From Anarhynchus alexandrinus (Eukaryota > Chordata > Aves > Charadriiformes > Charadriidae), in assembly GCA_008711295.1 (NCBI GenBank), contig VUYV01000190.1:1824765-1888764 (forward strand): a stretch of 64,000 nucleotides of DNA, written 5' to 3'. A program made the translations under genes and the position numbers. Positions 12,079 through 26,309 of the stretch are shown in pieces; within the stretch, counting starts at the first letter, position 1, and every line of letters begins with the position of its first letter. The notes below the pieces were generated by a model. The model saw only the letters and a program-made list of their open reading frames with translations, was not told the origin of the DNA and did not search any database.

Positions 12079-15000
12079 CACTAAATTATTTCCTGATAAC
12101 AGAGGACTCAACCTTTCATTTTTCTTTTGACACACAAGCATTGGTTATGCTGAGTTGGAAATCTCATTTGTGAAGTTTTATACACTTGGGCTGAGATGCT
12201 TTGTATGCTAACACTAGAACTCTTATCTTGTATCCTTTTCTGTGGCTTTCACTGCAAAGTATAACCTCCCATTTCTATTCTAGCCCGACAGAGTTTTTGA
12301 AAAAAAATCAGCAAGTCTTTTAGAAACGAGGGGATGTGTCTTTCCATCATTTTTTGTCTCCAAAATTCACATGTAGTTTTCTCTGTCACACCTCCATTTC
12401 TAGTGTGCAATCTTTTGTTCTCCTATTCAAATTTTCCATTTTCTTTATTTTCCTCTTTCTCCGATTCTGTTTCAGGAATCTTACCAGCAACCACTTTTCT
12501 GCTACATGATTAGGGTTTTATTTCTAGTTATTATCTTGCTGTGTGAATCTTTCCGAGAATATCTATCATCTAGAATTGCATCCAGTCATTTAAGGTATTT
12601 CCATTTCTGTCCCATCCCTTCTATCCTCTCTCCATCTATCTTTGCCATAAAGATTCATAATAGCCTGTTGATAAGAACGAAATCTTTCTTCTCCTTACAC
12701 ATAACCAGTTAGAAGTGCTTGCTTTAAACAGGTCAGGCATTTCATTGACAACTGATTATCGAAGGTATATTTTTTATTTATTATATGGCTATAAATTACT
12801 GAAGAATGTGTTATTCTGTTTGCTATCCAAATGTGGACACTTTCTGCCTTTAAAACTGAGATTTAATTATGAAATGCCATTTTATCTGCCAAATTCTGGT
12901 AGTTCTTTGAGACTTCTTTAAAGATTAATTGTTGGCTAATTATAATAATAATGTTAATATAAGCAGTTTTCTAAAGGTAGTGAAAAGCAGGATTTCTGTA
13001 AAGGTTTGGCTAGGACTTATCTTAGTCTTATCTAGGGCACTGAACTGTCATCTGCTTCATGAAAACATGCTGGTTTTAAAAAACATGATTGGAAAAAAAT
13101 ATTTCCAAGGGGAGATAAAAATTTTAGTTCATTTTATTGATCTAATTCATAGAAAAGGCCTGCAACCAATTTTATTGGCACATACTATATAAGGACGAAG
13201 GAGGAGGTCCCTGAAGGGAGAATAAACTGCACTGCAGAGAGAAGGTTTAAGTGGCGGGGGGACATACACATGGAAATTTCTTAAGTTTGCATCATTCTTA
13301 ACACAGCACATAAACATGTCCTAAACCTGTAAACATACTCCTAGCATGGTTGTACCCTCCAGAGCATCTGGTGATTGGCACACTCAAGCATTCTGGGTAC
13401 CTTAGGACACCATCATGCATCTCCAGACTGTATGGCAGCAGCGAGGTCCAAGAGGTGGATCGTGTTGAGTTTGTGACTTTCTTTGAAGGCTGTGCTCAGG
13501 AGACGGCAAGGATCGCTACTCCAGAGGCAGGGAGCAGGTTGCATAGTAATGCCCCTGGAGAGCTGTGTGCTGCAGCAGGATTCCTGTCTTGTCCTGGAAA
13601 GAAAAGGAGCAGAACTTCCGGTCTGCAGAAATAGAGACATCATTTTAGTGCACATGACAGAACAGAACTTACTGTGTAAGTAGCATACCTGGATTTGTAT
13701 CTCATATTATGATTCAAGTACTTGATTTCCAGGATGAAACTAATTAATACCATCATTTGCATCAGAAAGGAAGGAGGTGGCCTTTTCTAGAGTATCCTGT
13801 GTCAGAACACTCACAGTTGGTATCATTCCAGAGTCTTTTGACATTCACATATAAAGCCTTTTAGTTCTGTTTGGTGCTTAAGCCTGAGCTGTTGTGTAAA
13901 TTTTACCTCTGATGATGTGTTCACTACTGAATGAGGATGAGGACAAAGACAATCAAGTGCTTATGGTCTTCCAATGGACACTGAGAGAGTCAGTTCACTG
14001 CAAGACTTATAGAGCAGCTCAGACCACTGAACTGCAAAAAACCCTTAAATTATGGACTCGTATATGTTCATACTCACATGATTATGCTCACATAAATGTG
14101 AGCAACTTCAGTGAAATAAATTTCATTTATTGTGGCTTCTTCCATTTTAACAATGTTTAAATAATAGCCAAACCAGATGAATTAACCACCAAAAATTATT
14201 TCTGCCTCGAAATCAAACCATAAAAATGATCTGTTCACTAATAACTAGGATTTCCTCAAAGAATATACTAGGCCAAATAATCTTTTTATTCTCAAGTCTC
14301 TTCTTAAGATGTACAAAGAGTTTGGAAAGAATGTAGGTGAATGCAGACATGGGGTTTGGAGGCACATGTGAGGGAATCATCTTTGTTACTCGACAGCCAT
14401 GATTATATGAAGAGGTTAAAATGTGACACATTGTAGTGAGGAAGTAGCACAATTCATAAAAGAGAGGTAGCCCTGTCCCAGTAATGACAGCTTCATCCTT
14501 ACATAAGCGTGTCTTCCTGAGGAAAACACACTTATTTTTCCTCGTATTTTCAAATTTATGAATTTATGGCTCGCTTGTTTATTTGCAAGAAATATTTGTC
14601 ATCCAGATTCCTGCTTCAAGCCTCACTTTGTCATTTATGGTCCAATTTTAGGGGAAAACCTGTCTTCTAACAATGCATGAAGATTACTTCATTTTAAAGT
14701 TCTTTTTTTCATAGGTTTTGATCCAAGAAGGCTGCATGTCAATAGTATTGGTCATGGGTCCCCAAAAGGAGGAAAAATGAATACCTCAAACCTTCAATTT
14801 TGTAACCCTAGAAAGGAGGTGGAGTTGCAAGTAGAGCAGTGAGTTTCTAGAAGGTGAGTTCTATCTATTACACAGTGTTGAGAACAGAACAGTCTTCCAT
14901 AGAATATTGTGCTTGGGGGAAAAAAAAGTTTATTTTTGAAAAATTTATGCTTCTACCCCATTTAAATGACTTCTTTTTCTTCATGTCTCTTTTTGTCTCT

Positions 15001-18000
15001 GAGTGACGGCTAGAGTTCTTCTCTCCTTTCTTTATTATTTTATTATTGACTCTTTGTTTTCGTTGTTCTTTCCCTCTGAAATTTAGTAAATTTAGAGCAG
15101 TTGAAAGGGAACTAGGACCTAGCGAAGTGAATTTGGTCAATGACTGTGGTATATCATCCGTTGTTTCATCAACCTTAATACAAAATTAATAAAACATGGC
15201 CAACTTTCCAATAGGTACCAAACTTTCAGAAGAAACAGAAAGGATACCAAGACATTAAGGTCCAGTGAATCTGTTTTTTATACCAGACAAATGTGTAGAT
15301 TACTACAGCGTTTTAGGCTACTTAGCTGAATAACCATCTAAATGCCAATCTCTTTTAGTATATTAAAGAAACGTTAAGGATTGTCCCAGAGAGAATGTAG
15401 AAATATGAAGTTCATAACTTAACCAGCTAAATACAGTTTACATTGAGTGATGAGTATCCTATGTACTAGAGTTAGTAGAGAAATGGTTACATGTTATCTG
15501 AAGGAAGAGTCATTGTTTAGGGGGAATTCCTATTTCTCACATCTACTAGGGGTCTTCTAAAGTCAACAGCATATCAGTAAGGATGATCAAGTTAATTTTG
15601 TTGAAGAAATGAAGCTGTCACAGGAAAAAAAGGAAAGTCCCCTCATAGGTCAGCAACTGTTTAAAAGATATGGGAAAAAAAAGGGTAGGAGTATATGCTT
15701 GGTTGTAGAAAAAAGTTATAAGCAAGATGCGAGTACTATGTAGCATATTTAAAAAAATCTGCAAAAGGGATGAACAGGGAAATAACAAAGTTGGTATATT
15801 ATTCAAAATTATTTAAACCAGACAAATCTAAGGCTGACTGTCAAGAGATGCAGAAAATCCTCATGCTAACTAGCTGATAGAGTGACAAAAATTCAGTGAA
15901 ATTCACTGTCATAAATGCAAAACAATGTAAATGAATAAAAATAATCCATGATAGCATGCAGATAATCAGGGCTAAAGCCATTATGAACACCGAAGAAAGA
16001 GAAAAGTTCTTAATTTTTTAGAAAAAGCCTAGAAGAGGAAAGAAGCAAAGCAGAATGATATTCTCATTAAATTTTTCAGTGCTTAAGAGAATCTGGAGTG
16101 AAACTCCAGTTTTGACTGTGTTTCTTTGACTAATCTTAAAGAGGAGCATGCAACATCTTGTAGAGATCTTGTCGGTTACTCTTCACTGATACAGCCATGA
16201 AGGTGGAGAGGAATTTTGCTTCTAATAATAGTTCAGCTCCAAGGACAGAGAAGCAGCTTTTCAAAGCTGCATAAGCAGCAGCTGGGCTCCAAACCTCACT
16301 GACTTCCAGTAGAGATGAAGTGCCATATAAACATATGTGTCTTTATTTACCTCCTCCCCCTACCCACCCACACACAAACTAGCCTAGTTTCTTATCCACA
16401 CTGTGTGGGCAGAGAATGGGAAAATAGCTCCTGGGAGCCGCTCCTGCTCTCTCCTTGCAAGAAAATGGGAAGTCTTGATTGTTCCTAAGGTGCTCTGACT
16501 GCACCTGCTGAGCAGCAGAACAAGATTCTGCCCTGGCAAGAGACTTACACGTCCTGCTTCTAGCACAAGTGAAAACCTAGGTCAAACGCCTGGGTGCCAG
16601 CACAGCCACAAATACCACCCTCTCCTGACAAGACTTGTCATCTTCACTTAACTAATGAGCATAGCTGAGGTTTAGCACTTTCCCTCTTCCCACCTTATCC
16701 CCACCCCCAGACCGTCAGACTTCAAATGGATGAATTAGCTTCCCCTAGTTAAACAACTTAGAATTTTGAGTTAAGCGTTGTCAAAACCTTCTTCAAAGTT
16801 ATTTGCTAGCTTTCCATAATATGAAAACATGGTTTTACCTATCAAAATGTATTTATACCTATCTAAAGCTGATTGAACAGTAGTGTTTTCAGTTATCTGG
16901 AAAAGATACACTTCATTCAATCTAAACCATTGTATTCAACACCAAATACCTTATCTTTAATTTGAGTACTTTTTAAAAAGGAGGAAATGTCATCAGTAGG
17001 ATCAAAGGACATTTCAAAACAAAAAATGTTTCATGAAAATCAATGTTTTCATTTTGAAAATATTTTGCAATCTTTTTTAGATTTTTTAGAATGTAAAAAT
17101 TGAATAACTATCCAATGTTATTAAATATTTTGCTCAGGAAAAGAAAGCAGTGGTTGTAAAATCTCACTATATTTCAAACAGCCTTTCTCATCCTCAGAAT
17201 CTACCATTAATAATAATTTTCAGAAGCTGAGGCTTTATTCCAAGTTTCCACCTTGAGGGAGTTTTCTTTTTATCTTGGCATTGCAAACCTTTGAAAAGAA
17301 GCATTTAGAATGGAAGGCATGACAGATCTTTTAAATGGAATATGCAGCTACTGAGCTCCACACTATAATTACTGTCATACTGAAGAAGGTTAAATATTTA
17401 TGAAGAATGTGCTTTTTATCATTCAGTCTAATTTTTAAACCTGAATTCTGTAATTGCATTGAAATGCCAATAATCGAGGGGGGTTTCTTTCTTGGCAGGC
17501 ATAAGATTTTTACCAGTCTCATTTTTTTTTGTGAAGCATGGCCGATGGAGGTATATAAACAAAGTCTGTGGAGTTTTTTCATTTTGGACCAAAAAAAAAT
17601 TGAAAAACATTCTGCCAAATAACTTCTTAGACAATGTCTAACTGTTTTTTTCCCAGATATTAGAAATTGGTCTTCCCTCCTTTATGTATATTGAGTTTTA
17701 TATTTGGTCACTTTGTGAATTTTTTCATCCTCAAATTTGGTTAGGCTAAATATCAAAGTGAAAATTAATCTTACATTCTTACAGTGTAGATTGCCATATT
17801 GAAATCACACAGTAAACTTCTGAAGAGTTTCACACCAAAAGTTACTGAATGACCCAAATTTGCCTGATGCTTGCACTTTAATAAGTTTGTTGAAAACCTG
17901 ATCCAAATTCTGGTTTTAACAATGCTATTACAGATACCTTTCACCTCCTTTTACAATTCTATAATCAAAATATTAATAAAACAAATAGGTGAAAATATTT

Positions 18001-21000
18001 ATGTTTAATAACTTGATGGATTCACATCAAGCCCCACCACTTTCATATGATATTTTTATGTAAATTAAGCTAGAAGAATTGTCTGAAGGGATTTACTAGA
18101 AAACTTATCCTAAGGGATGTATAGACTGTGATTTTATAGTTAATCAGGCTTTTAAAAACTTTTCATCTTTAATTTGAAATATTGGTTTATCGTTGGGAAA
18201 CATTAGGAAAAAAAAATCGCAGTCATCTATAATGGGCTTTAGACAGGAATCTGACACCTAAATCAAAATCATGATCCAAATTCTGCTTGCACAATAACTG
18301 CTTAAACAAAGAGGCGTTTAGATGTTTTCACATCACTTGATAGTTCCTCAGATGTGATTCATAAATTTCTGTCATTTGTGTAGGCCCAGAATGGACAAGC
18401 CTGGTGGCTTCCCACCGATGATAGGAATTCAGAAGTGAAGCAGAGCAATGCCAAACTTGTGGCTTGGAGGAGAAGAAGGAACTTCTTGCTGAATGTCATT
18501 CCAGCACAGAGCTACTGAACTGGGTGCCTGTCAGCATTGCTTTTGAGCTATTTTCCTGTTGGAGGAGAACTGACGGCAGTCTGACCACCTTTTATTTTGC
18601 AGACCTGTGGCTAACACGCGTACCTGGGAGGTGATGCTTACTTAAGATAAAAGGAGTCCAAGGTTTCATTCTTGATTCTAAGGCTTTTTATGTGTTTACA
18701 TTTAGTAGATTTTGTTCAAAAAAAAAAGGGGAACAAGAGAAACAAAAGAAAAGCAAATGCTTAGACAAGAGTGCAGTACAAATCCACTTTCCCTGGAGTT
18801 TTTCAGAGGACTGGCCTGTGCAGCGTGTGCTCTTCTACAGGACAGCACAGCTTTGGTCGGAGGCATAGGGGACACAGCCTTCTGATAAGGGCTCTCCATC
18901 TGGAGAAGCAATGCGTGGCTTTGAACCCACTCAGGCTAGAGAGGGTCCTCTACTTCTTCACAAAGTATTCTAGTCACTGGGAGGGGGTGAGGGGATAGTT
19001 CAATTGAACTCTGGGTACCTACTTTTGAGATGGAAACTACCTCAATTACCTTAGCAGTCAGTGGATTCAGGATGTGATTTGTCTTATCCAAAAATAAATG
19101 TCTAAAGAATGTCAGGTTAGCCAACCCCTCCAAATGTTTCCTTCTTTCCATGGCCTGCAAAGGGACCCTGACTTAATTAGCTCAGCCACAGCCACTTAAA
19201 GCTGTATGAAAGGAATGCTACCCACCGGTACTCACAGGAACACCACCACTGTGCAGCTTTTTTCTAAAAGAAACAAAGTCCTCCTCGGTTGTGTGAAAGG
19301 TATGCCCTTGTCCTCAGGAGGAGATGCTGGACCCTACTTCCAGGAGAGCTGGAAGGACCATCCCCAGAGTCACAGGAGCGAGCGTTTCACAGTGCAGTGT
19401 TTTCTGCCGGGTATTCTAAACAACTTTCTATTAACAGTGCACCGTAGTCCTCTTGAGCGATCTAAGTCTTCTTGTGCATTAGACAGGCGATGTAGGAGCC
19501 CAAATTCTGGTATGGGTTCCATTCAGGGAAGCGAGGTAAGCATTTACATCCTAAGCAGGCCTGGCTTTTCACGGCTTCCAGAAAATATTCTAGGGGCTAT
19601 AAGCATCTTATTGGTATACATAAATTCTAGTCACGGAGCATCTTGTATTTAAAATTAATGTTGCCCTGCTTAATTTGATTACAATTTAAGTAACTACTTA
19701 GAATTGAAGAAAAAAATACTAATTGCTATTTACAGAATGCATTTTCTTCTATCCAAGCTATAAGGCTGGAAATATATACTTCGAGAATTTGTTATGAATC
19801 TAGCATTGACTACCTATGACTCTTTCTCGGTTCAGTTTTGTTCTGTTGCCACCCTGAATGCACAGAGTTAAATCATGGGAAATGGCAACAAGGTTGTTAA
19901 AGAAGTGAGTGATAAGGTAGAACAATGACACAGATAAGGCAGCCTAAGGTATAGAACTTCAAAGAATTTTTGATATGAGTGGCTGCTGGGCTATTGGGAG
20001 ACAAACTGGCTCCGCTTAGGCTGGAACCGGGTACTCTTCCTCAGGCTATGCCTGGGTTCAGCAAAGATCTGAAACTTCAAAGACTTTAGAAAAGGGGAGG
20101 GGGCATGAATAGATTAGGAAAGGCTATGAGGGATGAATCAATGGAAAGCTGACAGTCAGACTACGAGAGACATGGGGAAACATCATGCATGGTGAGCTGA
20201 GTGGGGTGGTGGGGTTCTTTTCACTGTGTTTTGCTTTACCTCCAGGAATGAGGTTAGCTCAGTTCAGGGGAAAATCAAAGCTTTCATACAGTTCTGTAGA
20301 TGTTCCCACCTTTCAGGAATTCGTGTTTTGCTTCTTGTTTTGCTGGTGTGATCACTGTGTCATCATATAGCTGTAAATCTGTAGATATGTTTGAGAAAAT
20401 AGTTATGACCAATATCTTGCTGCGATTCAGATCGAGCTTGGGAGAGGTTAAGGCATGGAATCCCACCCAAGAGAGATGGAATTAAGGTCTAGCAACTTTA
20501 AAGTAATTTAGGAAGATCTAAAAGAAAGAGTTTCAGATATCTATTAGCTGTGACATTGACGTTCATGACTGCTTCTCTAGCATTATGTTAAAAAAAAAAA
20601 GCGTATAAGTCTGGATTCTTCCAGGGTTCAGACTCAAAAAAGGAACACTGAGGAGTGGCAAGATGATGACAGACAATTTACATTGTGTCTGTTTTGTCCA
20701 GAGTGACCTTGTACAGAAGTTATCCGTGTTGGGTATCATAGAAAACTAAAATGTTCCCTAGTTTAACCTTTGTTATCTATTGTCTATTAATTTTATTTTT
20801 TTATATAGTCTTTGTCCAGTAAAAGAAGGTTTCTTGAGAAGCTATTCTTCTGTATCCTTTGTTGCTTTGTATTCACAAGTACATAAAGGATTAACTTTGA
20901 ACTGTGTTTACAGTGTGTTAATAGTATTGTACTACATTTATTGCTGATCAGCTTCTAGGAAGCACAAATGCCTTTAGGTGAACACTTTTGGTTCTTTTTG

Positions 21001-24000
21001 GCTCCCTTAATTTTGATTAGAACGAGAGTTGTGGGTAATAAATGTTGAACCAGGTTGCTACATTCAGAAAAGTACAGTGAGACTAAAATAGATTATATTA
21101 TCTCTACTAACCCAATAATTGTTATGCTTAAAATGCGCTACCCTAGTCTCTTTGTTCTTCAAAACAATTTCAGTGTCCTTGTAACTGTGGGCATTATAGG
21201 CAAACTGGAGAATATTTGAGGAATTCAGAACAGATGAACCACTAAATATGGGTTTTAGCATGTGAGTGGAATCTCTTTTATATCTCTAACAAGCAGCTTA
21301 TCTGGGCTCTTTAACTCCAGTTACATTGCTTTAAAAATCACTGGTTTGAAAGGCATTGGGAGTTGGGGGCAAATTGGAGTAGTGATAAATGTTAGAACGA
21401 TGTGATTTAAGGGGTCTGATTTACAAGATCTGGAGAAAAGCTCTTTGCTTCCCACAGCATCTTCACAGAGATCCCCAGGTGAAATCCTGTTATGTCTCCT
21501 TTCCAGAATCCCAATCTGATTTCACACTTGAGTACTCATGCAATTTTAAAGAACGATGGTGAGTTACCTGTAGTTTTTTTATTCTATTTTGGAATCCTGC
21601 CTGACAACATTAATGCAAGCGTGTTCCAAATTACACTTAGCAGAAAGTATAGCACAAAAAAATTCAGCATTGCGTGACTGGTTTTGCAAGTAAAGCCGTA
21701 AAGATTTTTGTTGTACATCATCTGGACATCTGAAGTAATGTTGTCAAAGACTTTCAGACGTTGTTTAAATCCTGTACATGTTTTTTACAGCCAACCAGGG
21801 ACAACAGCAATGGAACGTAATTTTTGCAAACAGTACTGTAAAAGGTATGACACATTGCATTGTTTACTTTTTGTAAGACATGAGGTACATCTTGCTAGCA
21901 AGTGTATAAGCTTTTAAATGATTTGATGCCAGTTTATTTAGGTGAAAAAATAATTTTCATTCTGATACTCACCCACAAAACTCAAGCAGAATAAAACTTT
22001 GTTTATTTTATGGGACCACTAACTATTGGAAGGCAACTTACATTTCCTATATTTAATCCTCAGAACAGCAAACAATCTACAGCCAGATCTGTTCAATTAC
22101 TTTCAATGATTTAAAGGAACGTTGTTACCTCCTGCAAATGAAATATCAATATAAGCACTTCAAAAATATTGAAAAGCTTGATCCTTTCAGGAGTTTATTA
22201 TTTTATTTACAAACATTTCATTTTGCTATATTTTATGTATCTGTTTGCTTTCTTTTGTTGGCTTTATTAGAAAAGAATGTAGTGCTATCTTTAGCTTAAC
22301 TTAGCTCAATCTATAAATCTAATAAAAATCATCATTGATCTCACTGCTGCAGCACTTCTTTCTTCCTGCCTGCTATTTCCTTCTCGTCTTCGTGATTTCT
22401 ACAGAAGCAGGCAGAAACGGGGCAGTATAGCCCCTTTTGTCCTTACATCAAGGTTCAACTAAAGCTACATTTCGCTTTCCTGAATCTTTTTTTTTCCCCA
22501 GCTGACAATCAAGACAAATGGCCTTAGCACACACTCAGTAAGAACAGCAAGAATAGCTCTACCATGTCTCAGTGAGGCCATATCCCCATGATTTTGAGAG
22601 AAAACCTCTATTGAGGTATGCAGTAAATAAAGCCATCTCATGAAAGGAACGAATTAAAATGTCAGTTCGTTGTGGGATAGCAACTAATGACCGGTTCTCA
22701 AGTTTATGTTTCACCTTCTCCCCTTGAGCTAACCTATATTTCATGGTAACATCATGTGTCAAGAGAGCCCTTTTGAGGACACCTCTTGATCTAGACCAAA
22801 TTGAGGGAAAACAGAGATTCTACAGTATTCCTCTGGGGATGTTATAGACAGGGCTGGATCTCTTTCTTCCATGAACATCTATATGAATTATATACTAAAA
22901 GAAAGAGCAAAAAAGTTTAGCAGCTCCACGTTTCTATGCCTTCTTATCTAAACTACAGCTGGCATCTGAGCATAGTCGTGGCCTTGCTCTGCAGTTTATG
23001 AAAGTCTTTCTCTGTTCACCGTGTCAACCATGTCAGAGATCTCTCTTATCAGATCACCATGATCCTTCAGACATGTTTCATTCAATAAAGGGCGGTGGCT
23101 GTGGTTGCTTCTGCTTTTCAAACTAGCATTTTAACCTGGACAGTCAGAAGTCACTGCTTTTTCTCAGAGGTTGTTCATGGAGGCTAAAAAGTTGTTAGGA
23201 GATGATTAATAGGTGCCTTTCAAAGGAATGATGAATGTTCTTATGGCCCACATCTCATAAACCAATCTGCAGTTGTCTGCTTTGTCTTATTGCTGTATTG
23301 CTTGCCTGCATGAGCAAATTGGCATTTGCCTCAGTAACAACTCCTGCATGTTCTTTTTATTCTGTTTTAAAGTATGAAATGGAGAGAAGGAAACTGGCAT
23401 TTCCTTTGCATAAGGCATTCACTTAATATACTAAAAAAAGCAAAAAACCTGGTAACTTCTCTATGATAGACAAGGTCCAAGACAGCTAGAAGAAAAAAAA
23501 TCTATTTTCATTCATTAGCTGTCTCTCCCTTATACTTGAGTTACAGGTGTCAAAATATGGGTAATTTAGTAGAGTTTTCTAGGGATATAAAAGAAAAATA
23601 ACTTGATCCAGTACAAATCTTTAGTCTGGACTGCAGAACACACTATCAATGAACCAGAACTGCTGGGACTGTCTGCATCCTTCTGCTGCATTTAACTTCA
23701 TTGTCTTTTTTGTGATAAACTGTAAAGCAACATATCAGGTTAGCAGATTATTGACTGTATTGCTGGAAAATTTGTAGAGCAGGCATTTTAGAGAGCTCTG
23801 TAAAAGAGTGAACAAGTCAAATCTGTGCAAGGCAAGTTTACATAGCACGCATTGGATTGACAGGCAGTAACTAAAAACTGAAATGTGCTTATTTGGGTGG
23901 AGGGTATTTTATGAGACATGAGTTGTTTTCATGAACACTTGGAGTCTAGCTAATTTCTACATCATTTCTTTTTCTTTGAAAGATACCTGGCTCTACCTAA

Positions 24001-26144
24001 CTCTGCTATGGAATTTTAAAGACTTTTTTTTTTCCTGTCATATCATTTGGCTGGTTTAAAAAGGACGGCTGAATAACCTGTTATTCTTCTCTGGGACCAG
24101 GGAGGGAAGACTTTAGTCTCATTTAAATAAAGTCCTTTACACCGTTTCACGAGTGCAGAGAGATTATGGAACAACTACAGATAATTTTTGTTTTCTTCAA
24201 GTGCCCTTTCCAATGATGAAGAATATACGATAACAAAGTGTGTTGGCTTTAATGAAATTTTCTTGATTTAAATTAGTTGAGAGCTTGATTTACCATCTGG
24301 AAAAGTCTAGTATATGTCTAATGTCTGTGTATTTTCTTTGATGATTTGTGTTTCTTCCATTACTTCACTTCCTATAATGCTAAATTCCTGTGATACAATT
24401 GCAACTGTTCCATAGAAAGTAGAGCTGAAGTAGGTCCCACCTGCCTTCCGGTTGGTTTTCTTTTTAATTTTGCCTAAGGAGAAAGTAAGTTTTCAGAAAA
24501 GGTTCAGTTAAGCTACAGAGAGCTTATCACTGGAGATGGCAAAATTATCACTGGAGATGGCATAGACAGAAAAATTGTACTCTCTACACTGAAATGATCT
24601 TCCTTTAAGTGATAGGTGTCTTTAACAATTAGAAGATTTTATTTTCAACACTTTGGTTTAAAGATACTTAAAATGTAGCATTTTTTTCTCCAGTTGTCGA
24701 CTCCATGTTTTTGTTTGGTTGGGTGTTTTTCTCAGAAGGTAGAGCCCATTTCCCTGTGACAATATTCACAAAGCCTTCAGGAGGCTATCAGAGCCACAGT
24801 ATTCAAGCCACTACAAAGAATATGGTACTTCTGAAGGTGCATTTGAAAATCCCAATGGCTACTTTTCTGCATTTCCAGATACATAAATACCTTTAAAAAT
24901 ATGGCTCTTACCTGCCAACTTCTCACTAGGCAAATTTACAAGGCATCTATTTCTGGCTGAATATACTGTTGAAAGGCATTGATTTAAAATACTTATTATT
25001 TCTCTTTCTTTTGGGGACCTTTGATTCATTGCTCAGCATTTCCATTTTCAGAGCAAGGTAAATTGATACTGCACAGTTTACCACTTAGGGCTCTGGTGCA
25101 CGTGCTTAAGGGTAAGTTCCTACTTTACGTGCACATTAAGGTTTTCACTGTCCTTGTTAAGGGTAGAGGTTTGCATTTGGTTTCATCAAAAACATTGACT
25201 TGTCTGCTTTTTTGTATGCCTTTTAAACATAACTTGAATGTCATTTTCCACTATAACACTGGTTGCATTTCAGGGGTCTTATAAAATACTTGGAAGGAAC
25301 CGTATTATAAAGGTATAAATTATTATCACTGAACTGTAGATATTTCATGGTACTCATTGTGACACTGTTACTTTGAAAGATGTTTAGTCAAGTAATGGCA
25401 TATCTGTCACAGCATTAGAAATTAGTATACTGTCTGCAAAAATCAAATGTGCTGAATGTAGCCATTAACTGAATAATGTATAAAAGCAAATCTGATTCCT
25501 TAAAATACGTGAGTGATATACACATGGAGTGATGGGATATAGAGGAATTGACTTCAGCACCTATGTGTTACTATACTATGGTGGCTTCAGTGAGACTGGG
25601 AATTTCTGGCTTTAACTCTGAATCCACTGACTCTGCCAGTTTTGTAGGAGAACTGTCAGTACACTCTATAGGAGAAACCAGAACTGTACGGATTCATTTG
25701 TCTGTAGAGTTTTTTAGATACATTTCCCACTTGCCAAGTTAAGAACAAGTTTTCAGAAATTGATTTTAAACATAAGAAAGGGAATTTTATCAGGGTTATT
25801 AATGGTATTTAAAATATTCTAAGTAGAATTCTCCTCTCAGAGGTATAAAGCAAGCCTGACATTAAATATAGTAGAACCTACAAGTTCACCAGCAAGAGGA
25901 AAAGGTAGCCTTCCTGCGCTCTCAGTACTTCAGAAGATATGATTGCATAAGATAGCTTATGTCTAGGGGCCTAAAGTATTGTCACCCTTTTCTCAGATGA
26001 TTGTATGGAGGGCACTAGGTTTAATCAGTGTATCTGAGAGCAGAATGAGGTAAGAATCCTGCTTATTAGAAAAAGATTTTCCCAATTATTAGGATTCTGG
26101 TTAAATGTGATCAAGAATTGTATACCCTTTTAGAATAGGGAAGA
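12079..26144. other. Long gene desert, no gene recognised
   Basis: About 14 kb of AT-rich DNA. Short frames throughout are consistent with chance; the longest is 148 codons at 19206-19652, with no recognised domain. Words typical of old amniote repeats occur at about 17899-17914 (CTGATCCAAATTCTGG) and 18268-18292 (CATGATCCAAATTCTG, then CACAATAAC). A pyrimidine tract ending in CAG at about 12430-12477 looks like a splice acceptor but has no partner exon I can identify. No RNA gene or young transposon is visible. Confidence 0.5.
24524..24562 (+). repeat. 18-bp direct duplication
   Basis: The 18-mer TTATCACTGGAGATGGCA occurs perfectly at 24524-24541 and again at 24545-24562, separated by three bases. 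Perfect identity suggests a recent local duplication. Confidence 0.9.
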
Positions 26145-26309
26145 CATGGCAGTTGTGGAGGCCCCATCCCTGGAGGTGTTTAAGGCCAGGCTGGATGGGG
26201 CTTTGAGCAACCTGGTCTAGTGAAAGGTGCCCCTGCCCACAGCAGGGGGATTGGAACTCAATGATCTTTAAGGTCCGTTCCAACTTAAACCATTCCATGA
26301 TTCTATGAT
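26145..26309 (+). mobile_element. CR1 LINE 3' end
   Basis: Sense-strand CR1: CATCCCTGGAGGTGTTTAAGG, GGCTGGATGGGGCTTTGAGC, CAACCTGGTCTAGT, GAACTCAATGATCTTTAAGG, then the 3' tail CATTCCATGATTCTATGA. It contains only the last codons of ORF2 and the short 3' UTR, so it is a heavily 5'-truncated copy. Divergence is moderate. Confidence 0.9.

Noticed and set aside
12430..12477. Strong-looking splice acceptor on the plus strand
   Set aside because: T-rich deserts produce such tracts often (another at about 10545-10580), and no open exon of interest follows.
19206..19652. 148-codon plus-strand ORF
   Set aside because: It has an ATG, but no domain, conserved pattern or exon signals that I can recognise; compatible with chance.
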